DNA from: an uncultured Oscillospiraceae bacterium
GTDB lineage: Bacteria > Bacillota > Clostridia > Oscillospirales > Oscillospiraceae
Assembly (NCBI GenBank): GCA_900768135.1
Contig: CAAGBT010000097.1
Coordinates: 1 to 13,258 of the forward strand
Reading direction: 5' to 3'
Length of the DNA stretch: 13,258 nucleotides
Numbering within the stretch: position 1 is the stretch's first letter; each line of letters starts with the position of its first letter. Position numbers and translations under genes: made by a program. The notes below the pieces were generated by a model. The model searched no databases. It was not told the origin of the DNA and was given only the letters and a program-made list of their open reading frames with translations. Of the stretch, positions 13,028 through 13,258 are shown piece by piece.

Positions 13028-13258
13028 TCAAACCTCCCACGGGTCCTTTTCCCGTCTCGTTTTGCTCCTGCGTTCCTTTTCCTCTTCCTGCCGCCGCGCC
13101 TTGCGCTCTTCGCGCTGCGCGCTCATCTTTTCCTGCCAGGCCGTGAACTTTTTGTCGAGCTTATCGAGCGGCCACTCGATCTCCGGCACGGGCACGATGA
13201 CCACCTTGCAGCTCTCACAGTAACGGGCGGGCGTGTAATAATCTCCTAACAGCCCCGC
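13028..13258 (-). CDS. Zinc-ribbon-type protein with charged tail, C-terminal part, cut by window edge
   Basis: The last 76 residues of a gene that begins beyond the window. The visible part starts AGLLGDYYTPARYCESCKVV, where C-x2-C looks like the second half of a zinc ribbon. This resembles small clostridial proteins of the PF20097/DUF6487 type; that match is from memory and tentative. From about residue 40 on it is a highly charged, probably helical Arg/Lys/Glu tail ending KDPWEV. The TGA is 2 nt from the rdgB ATG, so the two are surely co-transcribed. Function unknown. Confidence 0.7.
   Translation of the reverse strand, partial: AGLLGDYYTPARYCESCKVVIVPVPEIEWPLDKLDKKFTAWQEKMSAQREERKARRQEEEKERRSKTRREKDPWEV

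Overview
The window looks like the chromosome of a moderately GC-rich anaerobic Firmicute, most likely a Clostridia/Oscillospiraceae gut-type bacterium. Four things point this way: strong AGGAGG-type ribosome binding sites, a T-box leader on leuS, a CD1247-type acidic zinc-ribbon protein next to efp, and the rdgB-yhbY-nadD/yqeK-LCP-rsfS-leuS gene order. Nothing in the window looks like a phage, insertion sequence, CRISPR array, tRNA or rRNA. The genus assignment is inference.

Left edge, plus strand (1-1759): the tail of one aromatic amino acid lyase (HAL/PAL-fold) protein, then, 27 nt later, a complete 520-aa paralogue. The complete copy keeps most of the family's catalytic landmarks. However, the Ala-Ser-Gly tripeptide that cyclises to the MIO electrophile is replaced by Tyr-Leu-Gly, in a loop three residues shorter than usual. 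This is the most unusual object in the window. A strong bidirectional terminator separates this pair from the convergent minus-strand genes.

Minus-strand redox pair (1912-2861): an unusual fusion of a NifX/NifB-type Fe-Mo-cluster-binding domain, a Cys/Gly-rich linker and a thioredoxin. It is translationally coupled through an ATGA overlap to a 65-aa ferredoxin:thioredoxin reductase catalytic-chain homologue. The pair has its own promoter and an 18-bp perfect palindrome in the leader.

Minus-strand housekeeping block (3055-4775): yqeG (HAD phosphatase), efp (elongation factor P) and a CD1247-type acidic zinc-ribbon protein, ended by an intrinsic terminator. Divergent from yqeG is a plus-strand gene of unknown function (4875-5639), apparently starting at CTG. 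It faces rpsU (S21) across a second bidirectional terminator.

Right half, minus strand (6045-13258): a likely co-transcribed series of a zinc-ribbon/charged-tail protein (cut by the window edge), rdgB, yhbY, a nadD-yqeK fusion, an LCP-family cell-wall transferase gene and rsfS, with overlaps or short gaps. leuS follows under its own consensus promoter and a Leu-specific T-box leader (CUC specifier, UGGU T-box bulge, terminator/antiterminator). Together these genes link nucleotide-pool cleaning, NAD synthesis, Ap4A turnover, ribosome assembly and silencing, wall-polymer attachment and leucine charging.
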